Shown here piece after piece: positions 34,773 through 46,300 of a stretch of 64,000 bases of DNA; position 1 is the stretch's first letter; every line of letters starts with the position of its first letter. The notes under the pieces were generated by a model, which worked only from the letters and a program-made list of their open reading frames with translations, had not been told where the DNA came from and did no database searches. Source of the DNA: Endomychus coccineus (taxonomy: Eukaryota; Arthropoda; Insecta; Coleoptera; Endomychidae); assembly GCA_958510875.1 (NCBI GenBank), contig OY294068.1:22300297-22364296 (forward strand), in the 5' to 3' direction. The position numbers and the translations under genes were made by a program.

Positions 34773-35733
34773 CCGGGATATCAAAAATTATCTTGGTCAA
34801 GGGTGGTTGTGGAATCTAAAACATGTGTCTTACTTTACGTTTGAAATAATTATGTCACTGTCACACTGACATCAATAACCTACAAATTTCATACCTATTT
34901 ATTTCAGTTGTAAAACAATAATGAACTACAAATTATGAAATAATTATGTGAACTTTGAATCTTTTCAGAGGTCGTGATAGCCACAATCCGGGTCAAAAAC
35001 TGTTTTGAAATAGTTAATTTTCCGTAAATCGAATGATGTTCACGTGAGAAGCCCGTAGCACGCGAGTTAGAAAAGTACAAACTGGTTGTACCTAATACGG
35101 CTTTACGACTTTTCGCGTGCCATTTTTGCTCCATGTAGTTAGATTTAGTATCGGATCGTGCCCGACGGCCCTTCTTTTTTCGATAAATGTCCATTAAAAA
35201 GGAAAATTTAATTAAAACAGTTTGAGCTATTCTCAGATCTCAGCTACACGCGTCTAACGTGCGACGTACCAAAGGGAATTTTCTCGCGACTAAAATATAC
35301 ACGAAGTGGGTAAAAGCTAGCGGCCGATAGCCAAAAACACTTCATTACAACTGGCGCCAGTCGCACGGGGCAAGAAACGGCCCTAAATTAACAAGACCGA
35401 GGTAAAATGTATAAACTCTACCTTACGCTCAGCGAGCTCCTCGAGGCATATGTCAAAATGATTTCGTTCGTAGCTAATTACATAGGACGTCTGGCGTTCA
35501 TGCAATTATGTTTTTAGATAATTCTAGCCTTCTAATTTCGATAGACCACATGAAAATCCCGGAGTCCAGAGCGCTAAAGACTTCTGAGTGTTACAATATT
35601 CGTATAAAATTGCGAAATTTCGCACTTTTAGAAACTTCAAATTAATTATGACATAATTATTTCAAACGTAAAGTAAGACACACGTTTTAGATTCCACAAC
35701 CACCCTTGACCAAGATAATTTTTGATATCCCGG
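34773..35733. mobile_element. DNA transposon C, sister copy of A
   Basis: CCGGGATATCAAAAATTATC at the left, GATATCCCGG at the right, TA duplications at 34771-34772 and 35734-35735. It aligns with A along its whole 961 bp with scattered substitutions and small indels. The minus-strand open stretch (35194-34904) corresponds to that in A (29484-29251) but is no known transposase, so A and C are non-autonomous. Confidence 0.85.
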
Positions 35734-35735
35734 TA

Positions 35736-36539
35736 TAATGTAAGTGTCCAGCGTTATCATAATATTTTATATCAGGTGAACTATCACTAAGACTATGTGA
35801 ACCTTACATTTTTAATAGCACAGAGAAATTAATTTAAGATAACCTTGTTATGAAGTAACCATGGTCCAGGACTTACAAATTCCAGGATTATCTTTAAGAC
35901 GAGGAACACAAAAACGTGACGTCACTCCTTCGATCACATAGTTTCTAAAACATTAAAATAATAATCACGGTAGCAGGTTGAATGATTGTGATACATTTTT
36001 ATAATCAGAAATACACTGTTGTCATAATTATATAACATCATATATTTCATTTGAATATTTGAAGGATGCGAAAAGTATCACATGCAGGGGGGCACCTGCC
36101 CACAATATCAATTTCTAAATAAGTGCTGCTCATCTTCGTCAAAGCAGGAATATTTCATTTTAACAGTTAGTAACACTTTCCAGAGTTGCCAGATAAAACT
36201 ATTTTTTTCTTAAATTGACTTGCAAGTTCATATACAGGATGATAATTAGTCTACAAAACTACACTAGCGGCTTGTACGACCAAAAATAGGAAAAAAGTAT
36301 CCAATGAACCTGGGTCGAAAAATGGCTCATAAGGAAGCTACGGCCTCTTCAAAGTGGGCTCCTGAAGATGGTATTTTCTGAATATTTCCGAAACGCCACG
36401 TGATAAAATTATGGAACTTTTTCGTTTGCCAATCGACGATTCAGTCTCGAATTATGAATATATAGACCTTTTTACAGAATAAAGGTACTCTTGTTCCGTA
36501 TCAATCAGATGTATCATTGTCGAGTAAAATCAGCTTAAC
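35736..36539. other. No clear feature
   Basis: TATACAGGATGATAATTAGT near 36232 resembles the ACAGGATG end of the element at 55310-56208, but no inverted partner is found. Confidence 0.35.
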
Positions 36540-37040
36540 AATAAGTAGGGGCCTAGTTTCTTCCAACATTTGTGGGATCCGCCTTCCTGGAGATGACGCA
36601 AGCTTAAGTTTTGGTTGCATTAAACTCTACTAAATTATCGGATCCCCATTTCAAAATTTTTGCCAGTTCTCCATTAATTGCGTCAACCTGTATCCGTCTC
36701 GATCCTCTGGCTTCATTGGATGGTAGAGGAGTATAGGGGCTCCAGATGAGAAAGAGGTATGAAGTGTACTATCATCTGCAAAGCTGTTGACGGGACAGGT
36801 GATCACTCCCAGTAGGTCTATATATGGAGCAGAAACAAATTTGGTGCCAAGACACATCCCTGTAGAACACCAGCGTTGATAACCATCGTATCGGAGGATA
36901 CTCCGTCAACCACCACATGGAGTGATCTAACTGAGAGCAAACTCGATCGCTTAAAGTTGAGGCGGCAAACCATATGACGGAAGTTCCCCAAGAAGGCTTT
37001 GGTGACAGATTGGCTCAAATGCTTTTGTGATATCCAAATT
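36540..37040 (-). pseudogene. LINE reverse transcriptase fragment
   Basis: Minus-strand pieces: SVTKAFLGNFRHM, VVVDGVSSDTMVINAGVLQG then CVLAPNLF (RT motif B region, usual GVPQGSVLAP), and PVNSFADDSTLHTSFSSGAP (motif C, FADD), followed by HPMKPEDRDG. Same LINE family as 21480-23192 and 53830-54360. Frameshifts separate the blocks, and both ends are missing. Confidence 0.8.
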
Positions 37041-38100
37041 TGAGATTAAAGTTAATTCGAATTGTTTGGTATACTAAGTTTTTAGCTACTACTTTTGTTT
37101 GTAAGACAGATCATTGAATCAAATGTTTAGATGTGTTCAAAAACATTGACAATTGCTCAAACAGGCAACACTGTATCACCTTCAGCTATGATGTAATTTT
37201 TTGTTGTTTCGATGAACAGACCACAGCTACTGAATTTACATTAATAAGTAGTCAGGAAACAATAACTAGATAGTAGACATAAAGTAGCTACTTCGCTTAA
37301 CGACTAGTACATGACTTCTTGGATAGTAAATTAATGTTTTTCTATTCCGAGATGTTGAAGGATATGCATTGCAGTTAAACGAAAGCGTTAATTATGCCGC
37401 TCCGTAGAGAGACTGATCCGTAGTGAAGTCCTATGCAAAAAGTATCTGACAGGGGTCACATGGTCGCTACATTAGTCGAGCTAAAATAGCTGTGGACGAT
37501 CTTTCTTTGCCGTCGCCAAAGGCAGTCGCGCCGGTCTGGCTTCCAAGCACCCGTTCGGAATCGTAATGCTTCCCTGTAAAAACTCGACGAGAGGCGAGCT
37601 GAACCCAGCCACTGCCGCTTTTTCATTTTTAATGCCTTACGTTAACGACACTTGCTCCTTTAAACTGATTAATTGGAATTTTATTTGGCATGCATGAACC
37701 GATTCCTATGCTAAATTTGTCACATTGTAATAGGAATTTAATTGACTCGGGAAATTCTTGATCTTGATGGCGAGCGACGACATGTGCCATGTTGTTTGTA
37801 TGTATATGGTTAAATAATTCAATCGACTGATTAATTTAAACTTCCTTGTGCATACTTTAACCATGATTCCAAATATAGGTTGTTCGCAATATAAAATACG
37901 AACGTGGAATTTGCTCTTACTTTACAAAAACTCAATTCTCATTTAATCTTAGGGTATTGTTACTAAATTTGATCTTTGGAAAGTTTGGAACAAATCTGCT
38001 CTACCATCAACACTAATTTATATTTCAACTAAAATATATCAACAATTGTTTCGAAGCAAACTGTCATTTCAATAAACCATAGGCAAAGTTTTTGGTTCAC
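37041..38100. other. Non-coding; possible conserved block 37480-37760
   Basis: 37480-37760 is less AT-rich, not obviously repeated, and contains CTGATTAATTGGAATTTTAT and TAATTGA-like strings. A candidate regulatory element only. Confidence 0.3.
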
Positions 38101-38109
38101 CAGTGACAA

Positions 38110-38360
38110 CACGTCCTATAGTTTCAGACAGCTGTTTCGCTTTTCTCATTGGGCTCATCAGTGAGAGGAGGCAGACGTGAAGTCACTGATCAACCAACTC
38201 TGGAAGTGATTTGATAAACCTTCAAAGTGTTTGGCGAACCAAAAATTCCAACACCATCTGTCGGAAAGCAGATGTCCCACTGAGAATGCAATTCACAATG
38301 CTATGCATTGATTACGGCAGATGGTTTTTGAACTTCTGGTTCGCCAAACACTTTTAGTCT
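38110..38360 (-). repeat. PLE-terminus-like segment with inverted pair
   Basis: AGTGTTTGGCGAACCAAAAA (38225 on) and its complement near 38337-38357 form inverted repeats of about 38 bp, and a related TTTTTGGTTCACCAG block occurs at 38090. A hammerhead-like core lies at 38120-38168. The arrangement resembles the inverted PLE ends elsewhere in this window, but the sequence lineage differs. Confidence 0.45.
38120..38168 (-). ncRNA. Hammerhead ribozyme-like motif, second lineage
   Basis: On the minus strand: CTGATGA (38155-38161), a short helix II region starting GC and ending GC, GAAA (38135-38138), palindromic CAGCTG, then TC as cleavage site, followed by TGA which pairs with the TCA before the core. 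All core bases are present and there is no extra T. Helix II and stem I are weak. Confidence 0.45.
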
Positions 38361-39125
38361 AGGAGCCAGAGCCATATTGTTGGTCTGAACATTAACCCGA
38401 TGGCACTATGGTTTATCGTTTGAGGACGGTTCAATGACCAATTCATCTCACAGACCGAATTTTCGCCTACTGCCAGATCTCGAGATACAGCCTCCGCTGA
38501 TTGTTTATTTTTCTTACTGGGAGTTAACCCTTTTCAAGTTGCGGTTACTTGAAATGCATACCATTCTCACACTTCCACCATGTGCCATCATTTTTTATCG
38601 TGTCCGTTTATCAGGCTGACCAGTTCAATTTGGACCGAAAATGGACTGCAAGTTAACCCTCCCAAACCTGATGGAAAATGTTCATTGGTGTTGGCAATTG
38701 TTATTAAGATACCCTATGCCATCAAAAGTTATCGGTCCATTTCCGAGTAATTGGCCATTTAGTCCAGGAAATAAAGTACAAAATCGAGCCTAATTAGAAA
38801 AGTTTGAGGTAAAAGGCCGATTCTGATGTGTGAGGGCTCATTCGATTCGTTTTGACCTCTAGATTAAAATCTGCCACAGCTACATAGGGGGAAATTTGTC
38901 CTATTGTTAATAAACAATAAATAATGGCCAATGAATGGCATGTTTTTGACATAATAAAAATAAAATTGAAAACGCTATTTTCCATCAATTTTTAGCGGGT
39001 AAAGTAGAAAATTGCAGTTATTTGATCAATAAACAATGTGAATTTAAGGTTTGTAACAATTTGTCAGTTATCTATTTGTTAATAAACAACAAAATGGAAA
39101 TATCCTAAATAATCAAGATTAGATT

Positions 39126-40100
39126 CATATTCAGGTAATTTGAGGTCGCTGAATACAAATTCGATGTCATTTTTCTGATTGGCTGTTAACCTAATTAGTT
39201 AATTAACAATTTGTTAATGAACAAATTAGCCCAAAAAATGGAAATTAAAAAATAATCAAGATTAGATTAATTTTCAGGTTGTTTGAAGTCGCTGAATACA
39301 AATTCGATGTTATTTTTCAGATTGGCTGTTAATCTAATTAGTTAATTAACAATTTGTTAATAAACAAATTAACCCAAAAAATGGAAATTTTAAAAATAAT
39401 CAAGATTAGAGTCATTTTCAGGTAATTTGAGGTCGCTGAGTAGTTTGATTTTATTTTTTCGATTGAATGTTAACATAATCATTGAATTAATAATTACTTA
39501 GTTACCGAATTAACAAAAAAATTCAAAGTCAGATTAATTTTCAGATTGTTTGAGGTCGCTGAATACAAATTCGATGTTATTTTCCAGATTGGCTGTTAAT
39601 CTAATTAGTTAATTAACAATTTGTTAATAAACAAATTAACCCAAAAAATGGAAATTTCAAAAATAATCAAGATTAGAGTCATTTTCAGGTAATTTGAGGT
39701 CGCTGAGTAGTTTGATTTCATTCTTTCGATTGAATGTTAACATAATCATTGAATTAATAATTACTTAGTTACCGAATTAACAAAAAAATTGAAAGTCAGA
39801 TTAATTTTCAGGTTGTTTGAGGTCGCTGAATACAAATTCGATGTTATTTTTCAGATTGGCTGTTAATCTAATTAGTTAATTAACAATTTGTTAATAAACA
39901 AATTAACCCAAAAAATGGAAATTTTAAAAATAATCAAGATTAGAGTCATTTTCAGGTAATTTGAGGTCGCTGAGTAGTTTGATTTTATTTTTTCGATTGA
40001 ATGTTAACATAATCATTGAATTAATAATTACTTAGCTACCGAATTAACAAAAAAATTCAAAGTCTCAAAATAATCAAGATTGGAGTCAATTTCGTATAAT
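39126..40100 (+). repeat. Tandem array with about 267-bp alternating A-B units
   Basis: Type A units contain GGTCGCTGAATACAAATTCG and TTGGCTGTTAATCTAATTAG; type B units contain GGTCGCTGAGTAGTTTGATT and TTGAATGTTAACATAATCAT. The order is A A B A B A B, then a partial unit. The A-B pair repeats with a period near 267 bp (for example 39431 and 39698), and the copies are almost identical, which implies recent amplification or homogenisation. Confidence 0.8.
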
Positions 40101-40329
40101 GTAAGGTCGCTGAATACGAATTTGATGTTATTTTCTGAATAAATTGTTGGGAAACTATTTTTTATCAATAACATGAAAAACCACTCATCCCCTTTACGGC
40201 TACGGCCCTGGAGGTTGAATTACTGGTTCTGAATTCAGCTCATACGTCCCTGCACTTCTCTCAGTTACCATGGCAACGCTATCAATCAACTAATAATATG
40301 AACAATTTATTGAGAAATCACATTAGATT

Positions 40330-40960
40330 CAAATTTAACTACTTCAAATTATCCGAAATTGACTGTAATCTTGATTATTTTAAAACTTTGAATATTTTTT
40401 GTTGATTCGCCAAGTGAATTAATTAATTAATTAAATTATCATTCGATTCAAAAAGTAACATCAATTTCGTGTTCAGCGGCCTTAAATTATACAATTGACT
40501 CCAATCTTGATTATTTTAAGACTTTGAATTTTTTTCTAATTCGGTAACTAAGTAATTATCAATAAAATGATTAAATTAACCTTTAATTCAAAAAATAACA
40601 TTAAATTCATGTTTAGTGACCCGAAATTACCCGAAAATGACTCTAATCTTGATTATTTTGAGACACTGAATTTTTTTGTTAATACCTACGGTAACTGAGT
40701 AATTATCAATTAATTGATTGAATTAACATTTAATCAAAAAAATAACATCAAATTCGTATTCAGCGATCTCAAATTACCTAAAAATGACTCTAGTCTTGAT
40801 TATTTTCAAAATTTTCATTTTTTGGGTTAATTTGTTAATTACCAAATTGTTATTCAACTAATTAGATTAACAGCCAATCAAAAAAATAACATCGAATTCG
40901 TATTCAGCGACCTCAAATTACCTGAAAATAAATCTAATCTTGATTATTTTGAAAATTTTC
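40330..40960 (-). repeat. Inverted, more diverged counterpart array
   Basis: Units with CGTATTCAGCGACCTCAAAT, TGACTCTAATCTTGATTATT and TTAACAGCCAATCA are complements of the left-array units. They differ more from each other than do those on the left, so the left array has been homogenised more recently. Confidence 0.7.
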
Positions 40961-41416
40961 ATTTTGTTGTTTATTAACAAATAGATAACTAACAAATTGT
41001 TATAAACCATAAATTTGCATTGTTTATTGATCAAATAACTGCAATTTTCTACTTTACCCCCTAAAAATTGATGGAAAATAGCGTTTTCAGTTTTTTTTTT
41101 ATATATTGTTATATCACATCATTTTTTGATTAATATTTATTGTTTATTAACAATCTGAGACATTTCCCCCTATGTAGCTGTGGCAGATTCTGATCTAGAG
41201 GTCAAAACGAATCGAATGAGCCCTCACACATCAAAATCGGCCTTTTACCTCAAATTTTTCTTTTCAAAACCTTTATTTCCTGGACTAATTACTTGGACCA
41301 ATAATGGTTTTTTTTCATTTTGTGGCTAAACCTTGCGGATTACAAGGTAACATGATGACACCATGTTTAATAGATTTATTGGAGGTCAAATAAAGATTTA
41401 CAATTATTGCCATCAC

Positions 41417-41990
41417 TCCTTGCCTATTTCAACCCCCAAAACCCCTAAAAAAAACGATCCTTACTTATTTCGTAAAAGAGTTATATAAAAACAACACGTG
41501 AAAGTTATATTTAAAGAATATCCCTTCATTCTGCACCCTATCAGATAGATCTCCAAGGGGTGGGGGTTAAGTCACATGCTGCATCGCTATATATAAGACG
41601 AAATAAAATGCCTATTTTTTCCATATGTACAGAATATTATGAAGTATGTATCTTAAAGATGTAAAAAAATTTTAAATTCACTAACCATCATATATAGCAA
41701 CCCGGCTTATGAATATACCTACAAATGGTGGGACGTTAACACACGTCGATACTTATCGACTCCTTCCACACCCAATCTTGTATTTCGTCTTGTATATAGC
41801 GATGCAGCATGTGACTTCGCCCCCACCTCTTGGATATCTATCTGATAGGGTGCAGAATGAAGGGATATTCTTCAAATATAATTTGCAAGTGTTTTTATAT
41901 AACATTTTCCTATTTACATGGAAAAATCCGGCTCTTTTACGAAGTAAATATGAATGTACCCTCTCAAGGTAAAAAGGGGTTGAAAGTGAA
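41417..41990. mobile_element. MITE with about 195-bp inverted arms
   Basis: 41417-41611 and 41775-41990 are inverted copies: TATCCCTTCATTCTGCACCC with CACATGCTGCATCGCTATAT at the left, and the complements at the right. The outer parts also pair (ACTTATTTCGTAAAAGAG). The centre of about 160 bp has no gene. A target duplication is not obvious. Confidence 0.7.
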
Positions 41991-43256
41991 TATATGAATA
42001 CACTTTTGTCACGTAAAATTGAATTCTAAACACTTCGACTCTTGGTATTTTTCTCTAAAGTCATCAGGAAAGCTACAAAATGCATTTTTATATTCTAATC
42101 GGCCATTTCGTAGCCGCCATTTTGAAGTTTCAAATTTTCTCTTTGGATTCGTAATTGCTGACCTCCCAAAACCCCTGTATGTAAATTTGAAGGAATTCGG
42201 TTAAGAACTCAGCGAGATAGAAAATGGGGTTGCTAACAACCCCTCTAGCAAAAAGAGGGGGTTCGACCGCCAAAATCTAAAGGTTAACAAAGTTCATTGG
42301 TCCAGAAAAGAAGCGAATGCTTTCCCATTACTCCCATTACATTCTTGCATTCATTTCCTCTACTATAACAAAACTCAAAATTTACAACCTCAAAATATGA
42401 GAAGGATCATATTTCTTTTTCCCTGACCAATTCCCGGGTGACTGACCCACAATGAGAACATTTCTACATTATGTTTTGTTGTCGAAATCCAATGAAACTG
42501 TTTAATGTCTAATTTTGTACTCTCCTCCCTATTTCTGTCCTCTGATCTTACGTATTCAATTTAGATTGGAAAAGGAAGTAGAAATTGTATATAATTAGTG
42601 CATAAACTTTTAAGACACTCGCTTGCTGGAGAAACCTAATAAAAAGAAGACCGAATATATCCCGCCTCAGTTTTTATAGTTTCTTTATAGTAACCATCAA
42701 ATTATATTTACAGGTTTTATTATTTCGTCCGTAAAATGTCGTAATTCACTTAAATTATCCGACGCGAGCAATTTAAGACGCCATTTACGCCGTTTTACAA
42801 TTGCGCAATCTGTGTTTCTAGACACACAACCGAAATAATAATGCACCTTTATAAAACCGCAGCATGCACGCGATGCACCACTCTAAGCCCCATCTTTACC
42901 AGGCATGTCTGCAGAAGCCATATCTGGCGCGATTATTGCCAATAAACCTGAATTACTTTCAATATAATCTGCCGTTGTGTCGGTTATTCCGTGCCGTTTA
43001 CGTTGCACAGCCCTTCGCCTCCTCTCCTTCTTCCCCCATCTCGTGGGCGAGAGAAGGAGGAAAACTCGTAAAAGTCCTTTCCAAATGGGCTACTCAGAAC
43101 CGTGCTGGAACAACATAACGCTGAAATATTCTACGCTCGGCAACACTGAAATTGGAACTTTCATAATTTCATTGTCGTTCATAAAAATTAATTCTATTAT
43201 CTCTGTATTTTACGGAAAAATTATCACAAGTACTTTTCAATCATAGTAATCAATCA
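41991..43256. other. Non-coding; possible conserved block 42720-42870
   Basis: 42720-42870 carries TTTACGCCGTTTTACAATTG and GCGCAAT-like sequence, is not repeated in the window, and looks like regulatory DNA rather than coding. 42130-42180 has another copy of the TGACCTCCCAAAACCCCTG motif. The open frames around 42864-43246 are unrecognised. Confidence 0.3.
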
Positions 43257-43360
43257 TAGTTAAATACTATAATAATAAAGATTCTTGACCCAGTATGAAT
43301 TATATATAAAAATTCTTGGGAAATAGGTCACAATAACACTCTGTTTTAAAAATTTTTTTG

Positions 43361-43402
43361 GTCTTTACGTACGTTTCGGTCTCACGACCATCATCAGGAG
43401 AC
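43361..43402 (-). ncRNA. Hammerhead ribozyme-like motif, left arm
   Basis: Minus strand: GTCTC, CTGATGA, T, perfect helix II GGTC/GACC with GTGA loop, GAAA, CGTACG, TA, AAGAC. The core is intact and the cleavage triplet is GTA. One mismatch occurs in stem I next to the core (C against A). Confidence 0.65.
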
Positions 43403-43571
43403 TTATTACTTCAATAACCTGATTACTCAGAAATAACTGTATTAACACAAAGCGTCCTTATCGCACAAATTTCGTTTTTCGGCGACGTTGGCATTTAAAC
43501 GAAATTTGTGCGATAAGGACGCTTTGTATTAATACAGTTATTTCTGAGTAATCAGGTTATTGGAGTAATAA

Positions 43572-43613
43572 GTCTTCTGATGATGGTTGTGAGACCGAAA
43601 CGTACGTAAAGAC
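43572..43613 (+). ncRNA. Hammerhead ribozyme-like motif, right arm (best preserved)
   Basis: GTCTT pairs perfectly with AAGAC; CTGATGA, T, helix II GGTT/GACC (one G-U pair) with GTGA loop, GAAA, palindromic CGTACG, cleavage triplet GTA. No core base is lost. It is the most complete copy in the window, apart from the extra T shared by the lineage. Confidence 0.68.
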
Positions 43614-43689
43614 CAAAAAACAATAATTTTAAAACAGAGTGTTATTGTGACCTATTTCCCAAGAATTTTTATATATAGTTAAATATTAT

Positions 43690-44686
43690 GAAAACATTTA
43701 ATCGAATGCATTCGAATGTCTACTAGAACATAAAGATTACAACAACTAAGACGTTAAGCCAGGTAGGTATCTGACATCTCAATCACCTATGCTGCAAAGG
43801 TTCATATGCATTATCAATAATATTGCGACATTTATTTCGAGAGCAGATATCACTGTGTGTTTAAACGTGCCCCACGATAACTCAAAAACGAACAGTTCTA
43901 TCATATTATCAAATTTTGAAAAAAACCCGTTTGCTGTTTGGTGACGAACCCTATTGTTTTTCAGGTAAATCGTGTACTAAACACACCTTTTTCTGAAGGA
44001 TTCAAGATTTAAAAACATCGAACTCTCAAAGTGTACATTAACTCGATTCAAAACTTTTATAGTAAAATAAAGTTAATTTAAAGCTGCTTTTACCCAAATT
44101 TCAAGAAAATCGTTTAACAAATACACCAACTAAAACAATTTTTGAATTGCATTTATATAAGAAAATACGCTATGATCTAGGGCAGCATTAGGGCCATACT
44201 GTTTACTCCAGTAAGTTCCAAAAGCCAAAACCGTTTTAATCTTCCTGCCATTATCTATAACCTCTAAACTATTCGCCGAGTATGCGCCCTGAGCGAATTT
44301 TATTATTTTATTGTTACGGTCACGACACTTGATGATACTTGGTGGTCACACGCGGAAATAAGTAGTTGTAGTACCCTTTATCGCTAACAGATAGCGCTAG
44401 TAGTACTTTCGAGAGCGCAGTGACAATTAAACATTCGAGTCTAATCTCGTTATTTCGAGGAAGTTATGGTGTATTCCACTCATTTCAAGATAGCAGGAAT
44501 TGGGGTATCAAACGACTAGCGGCACAACCGCGAGTCAGTCCGTCTAAGAAAGGCGAAGGAAACGAAACTGTCTGTTGTGAAATAAAGTAGTGCGTTACTC
44601 CTTAAAAAGTGTTTGTGCGTGTTTAAAAGACAGATACGTAACAGTATTTTGATTTGACTTGTTGTTTTTGTGTGTAACTTACTAGT
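43690..44686. other. No clear gene; probable 5' flank of the hAT relic
   Basis: Contains direct upstream sequence of the hAT-like ORF (44400-44686) but no TIR that I can match to the other side. Confidence 0.35.
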
Positions 44687-45890
44687 ATGGAAAAGAAGCG
44701 AAAAGTAGACAGTGAATGCAAAAAAATCAAAGATCAATGGAATTTTCAATATGTCGTAATTGAGTTCAAAAAGAAGGTACTACGTTTGATTTGCAATGGA
44801 ACCATAGCCGTCATCAAAGAATATATAAAAAATTGAAGCTTTGAAGGGCGGATTCAAATCGCAGCAATCTTTGATTACAAAATTCAATATAAGATGCTGC
44901 AACTCGTGCCAGCTTTCGTGTGGCTCTTGAAATTGCGAAACGTGGAAAACCATTCATCGATGGAGGAGAAATGATCAAAGAATGCATAATTACAGTAGCC
45001 GAAGAAATGTGCCCCGAAAAGATAAATTTATATAAAACTGTTAGTTTGTTAACAAACACCGTGGCTCGGAGGATCTGTCTGACAAAAATGGACATCTTGA
45101 GTGGTTTTCTATGGCCTTGGATGAGTCAGGGAATGGGTCAGATACTGCTCAGGTGTTGATTTGTATTCAAGGAGTAGCTAAAAGATATGAAGTGTATGAA
45201 GAACTTCTTGATATTGATAGTATTCACGGCACGACTACTGGGGAGGATATTTTTAAGGGAGTTGAAAATGCCATTAATAAAAAGAACCTTCAGTGGAACG
45301 ACTTGGAATCTATTATTACTGATGGAGGCAGAAACATGTGTGGTAAAAATAAAGAAGTGATTGCTATTGTGTCAAAGGCTGTAGAAAATGATGGTGGTTC
45401 AAAACCATTAGTCTTACATAGTTTCATTCATCAACAGTCCTTGAGCGGGAAATGTTTGGATATGTCATATCATACTGTCGTACGCTGGCTTAGTTCAGGA
45501 AAAGTCTTTCGGCGCTTTTTTAAACTTCGAGGAGTGACCGAAATTTTTTTGAATGAATAGCATCGCCCTCGTACCCGAATTACAATATTCAGCCACACTA
45601 CTGAGACTGAGTTTCCCATCGATTTTGCAATCGAAGCTTTGAGTGCTTTGAAGACAAATGTTGATACTCGTTTCTCAGACTTAGATGTCATTGCGAATGA
45701 AATTAACATTTTTCAAAATACATTTGATACTGACATTGAAACCATAGCCCCGGAACTTCGAATGGAAATTATTGTTATACAGTACAGTGATATAATTAAG
45801 AATAATTAGACGCTGTTCTTGTGAAAAACCCAGATTCTGAAGCATTTAAGCAAATTAATGCTTACATTAATGGCGTAGGTCGGAGCTTGC
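44687..45890 (+). pseudogene. hAT-derived transposase (GTF2IRD2/ZBED-like), broken
   Basis: It opens with MEKKRKVDSECKKIKDQW (ATG at 44687). After a frameshift come FRVALEIAKRGKPFIDGGEM and IKECIITVAEEMCPEK, then ALDESGNGSDTAQVLI (catalytic-domain region with the first acidic residue), GTTTGEDIFKGVENAI, ITDGGRNMCGKN, and IHQQSLSGKCLDMSYHTVVR followed by WLSSGKVFRRFF. This is the conserved order of the hAT-type transposase domain found in GTF2IRD2-like and ZBED proteins. An internal deletion joins CLDMS directly to YHTVVRWLSSG. Several frameshifts and stops follow; the C-terminal part is decayed. Confidence 0.78.
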
Positions 45891-46300
45891 TGACATAATT
45901 TCCGCGGATATGGCGCCAAACTTTAAATTATGCTCGGTATCGCCAGTAGATGTCATTCTTGGCCTAAAAATTAATATTAAGTGATAAACGTCATAAATTT
46001 CAAATTGAAAATTTGGAAAAGTACCTATATATTGTAGTGTATTGCCACAAAACTATATTTAATTATTTGAAACAATTTCTTTTTGTTAGTCGATATGTGA
46101 GGGCATTTTAATTTGTTGTTTTGTTCCTTGTGTTACGTTAAACTATAAAGTATATGCTTTTCTAAGCAGGTTATTTTTTTTGATTGTGCATATTTTGGCT
46201 TTTTTTCGTGCATATTTGCATGTATATTTTAGCATTTTGATAATGTATTGTTAAATAAACTCTTTTATGAGTTTATATTGCCCCACGTTGTGGTGCCAAT
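45891..46300 (-). other. Possible LTR-element internal fragment
   Basis: On the minus strand, immediately after the putative LTR end, TTGGCACCACAACGTGGGGC resembles the tRNA primer-binding sites seen in many insect Gypsy-like elements (TGGCGCCCAACGTGGGG). No gag/pol reading frame is seen. Confidence 0.35.

Larger units (their letters stand above)
38733..41299. mobile_element. Large foldback element with satellite-like arrays
   Basis: The ends are inverted: GTCCAGGAAATAAAG, GAGGTAAAAGGCCGATT, GGGCTCATTCGATTCG and GCCACAGCTACATAGGGGG appear at the left, and complements of all four on the right. The paired terminal arms are about 38733-39125 and 40960-41299. Inward lie arrays of AT-rich units in opposite orientations, separated by about 190 bp of GC-richer unique DNA (40140-40330). 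No transposase ORF exists, so movement would need another element's enzymes. No target duplication was identified. Confidence 0.78.
43271..43675. mobile_element. Palindromic PLE insertion with two opposed ribozyme-like motifs
   Basis: Flanked by TAGTTAAATACTAT (43257-43270) and TAGTTAAATATTAT (43676-43689). The whole insert is a near-perfect inverted repeat about a centre near 43480. Each arm contains the PLE end (AAATTCTTGGGAAATAGG), a hammerhead-like motif and the GCGATAAGGACGC/GCGTCCTTATCGC block. The central loop, GTTTTTCGGCGACG, exists once. No PLE coding sequence remains. Confidence 0.85.

Noticed and set aside
42045..42100. TCATCAGGAAAGC as another hammerhead core on the minus strand
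   Set aside because: CTGATGA is present, but there is no helix II followed by GAAA at the right distance.
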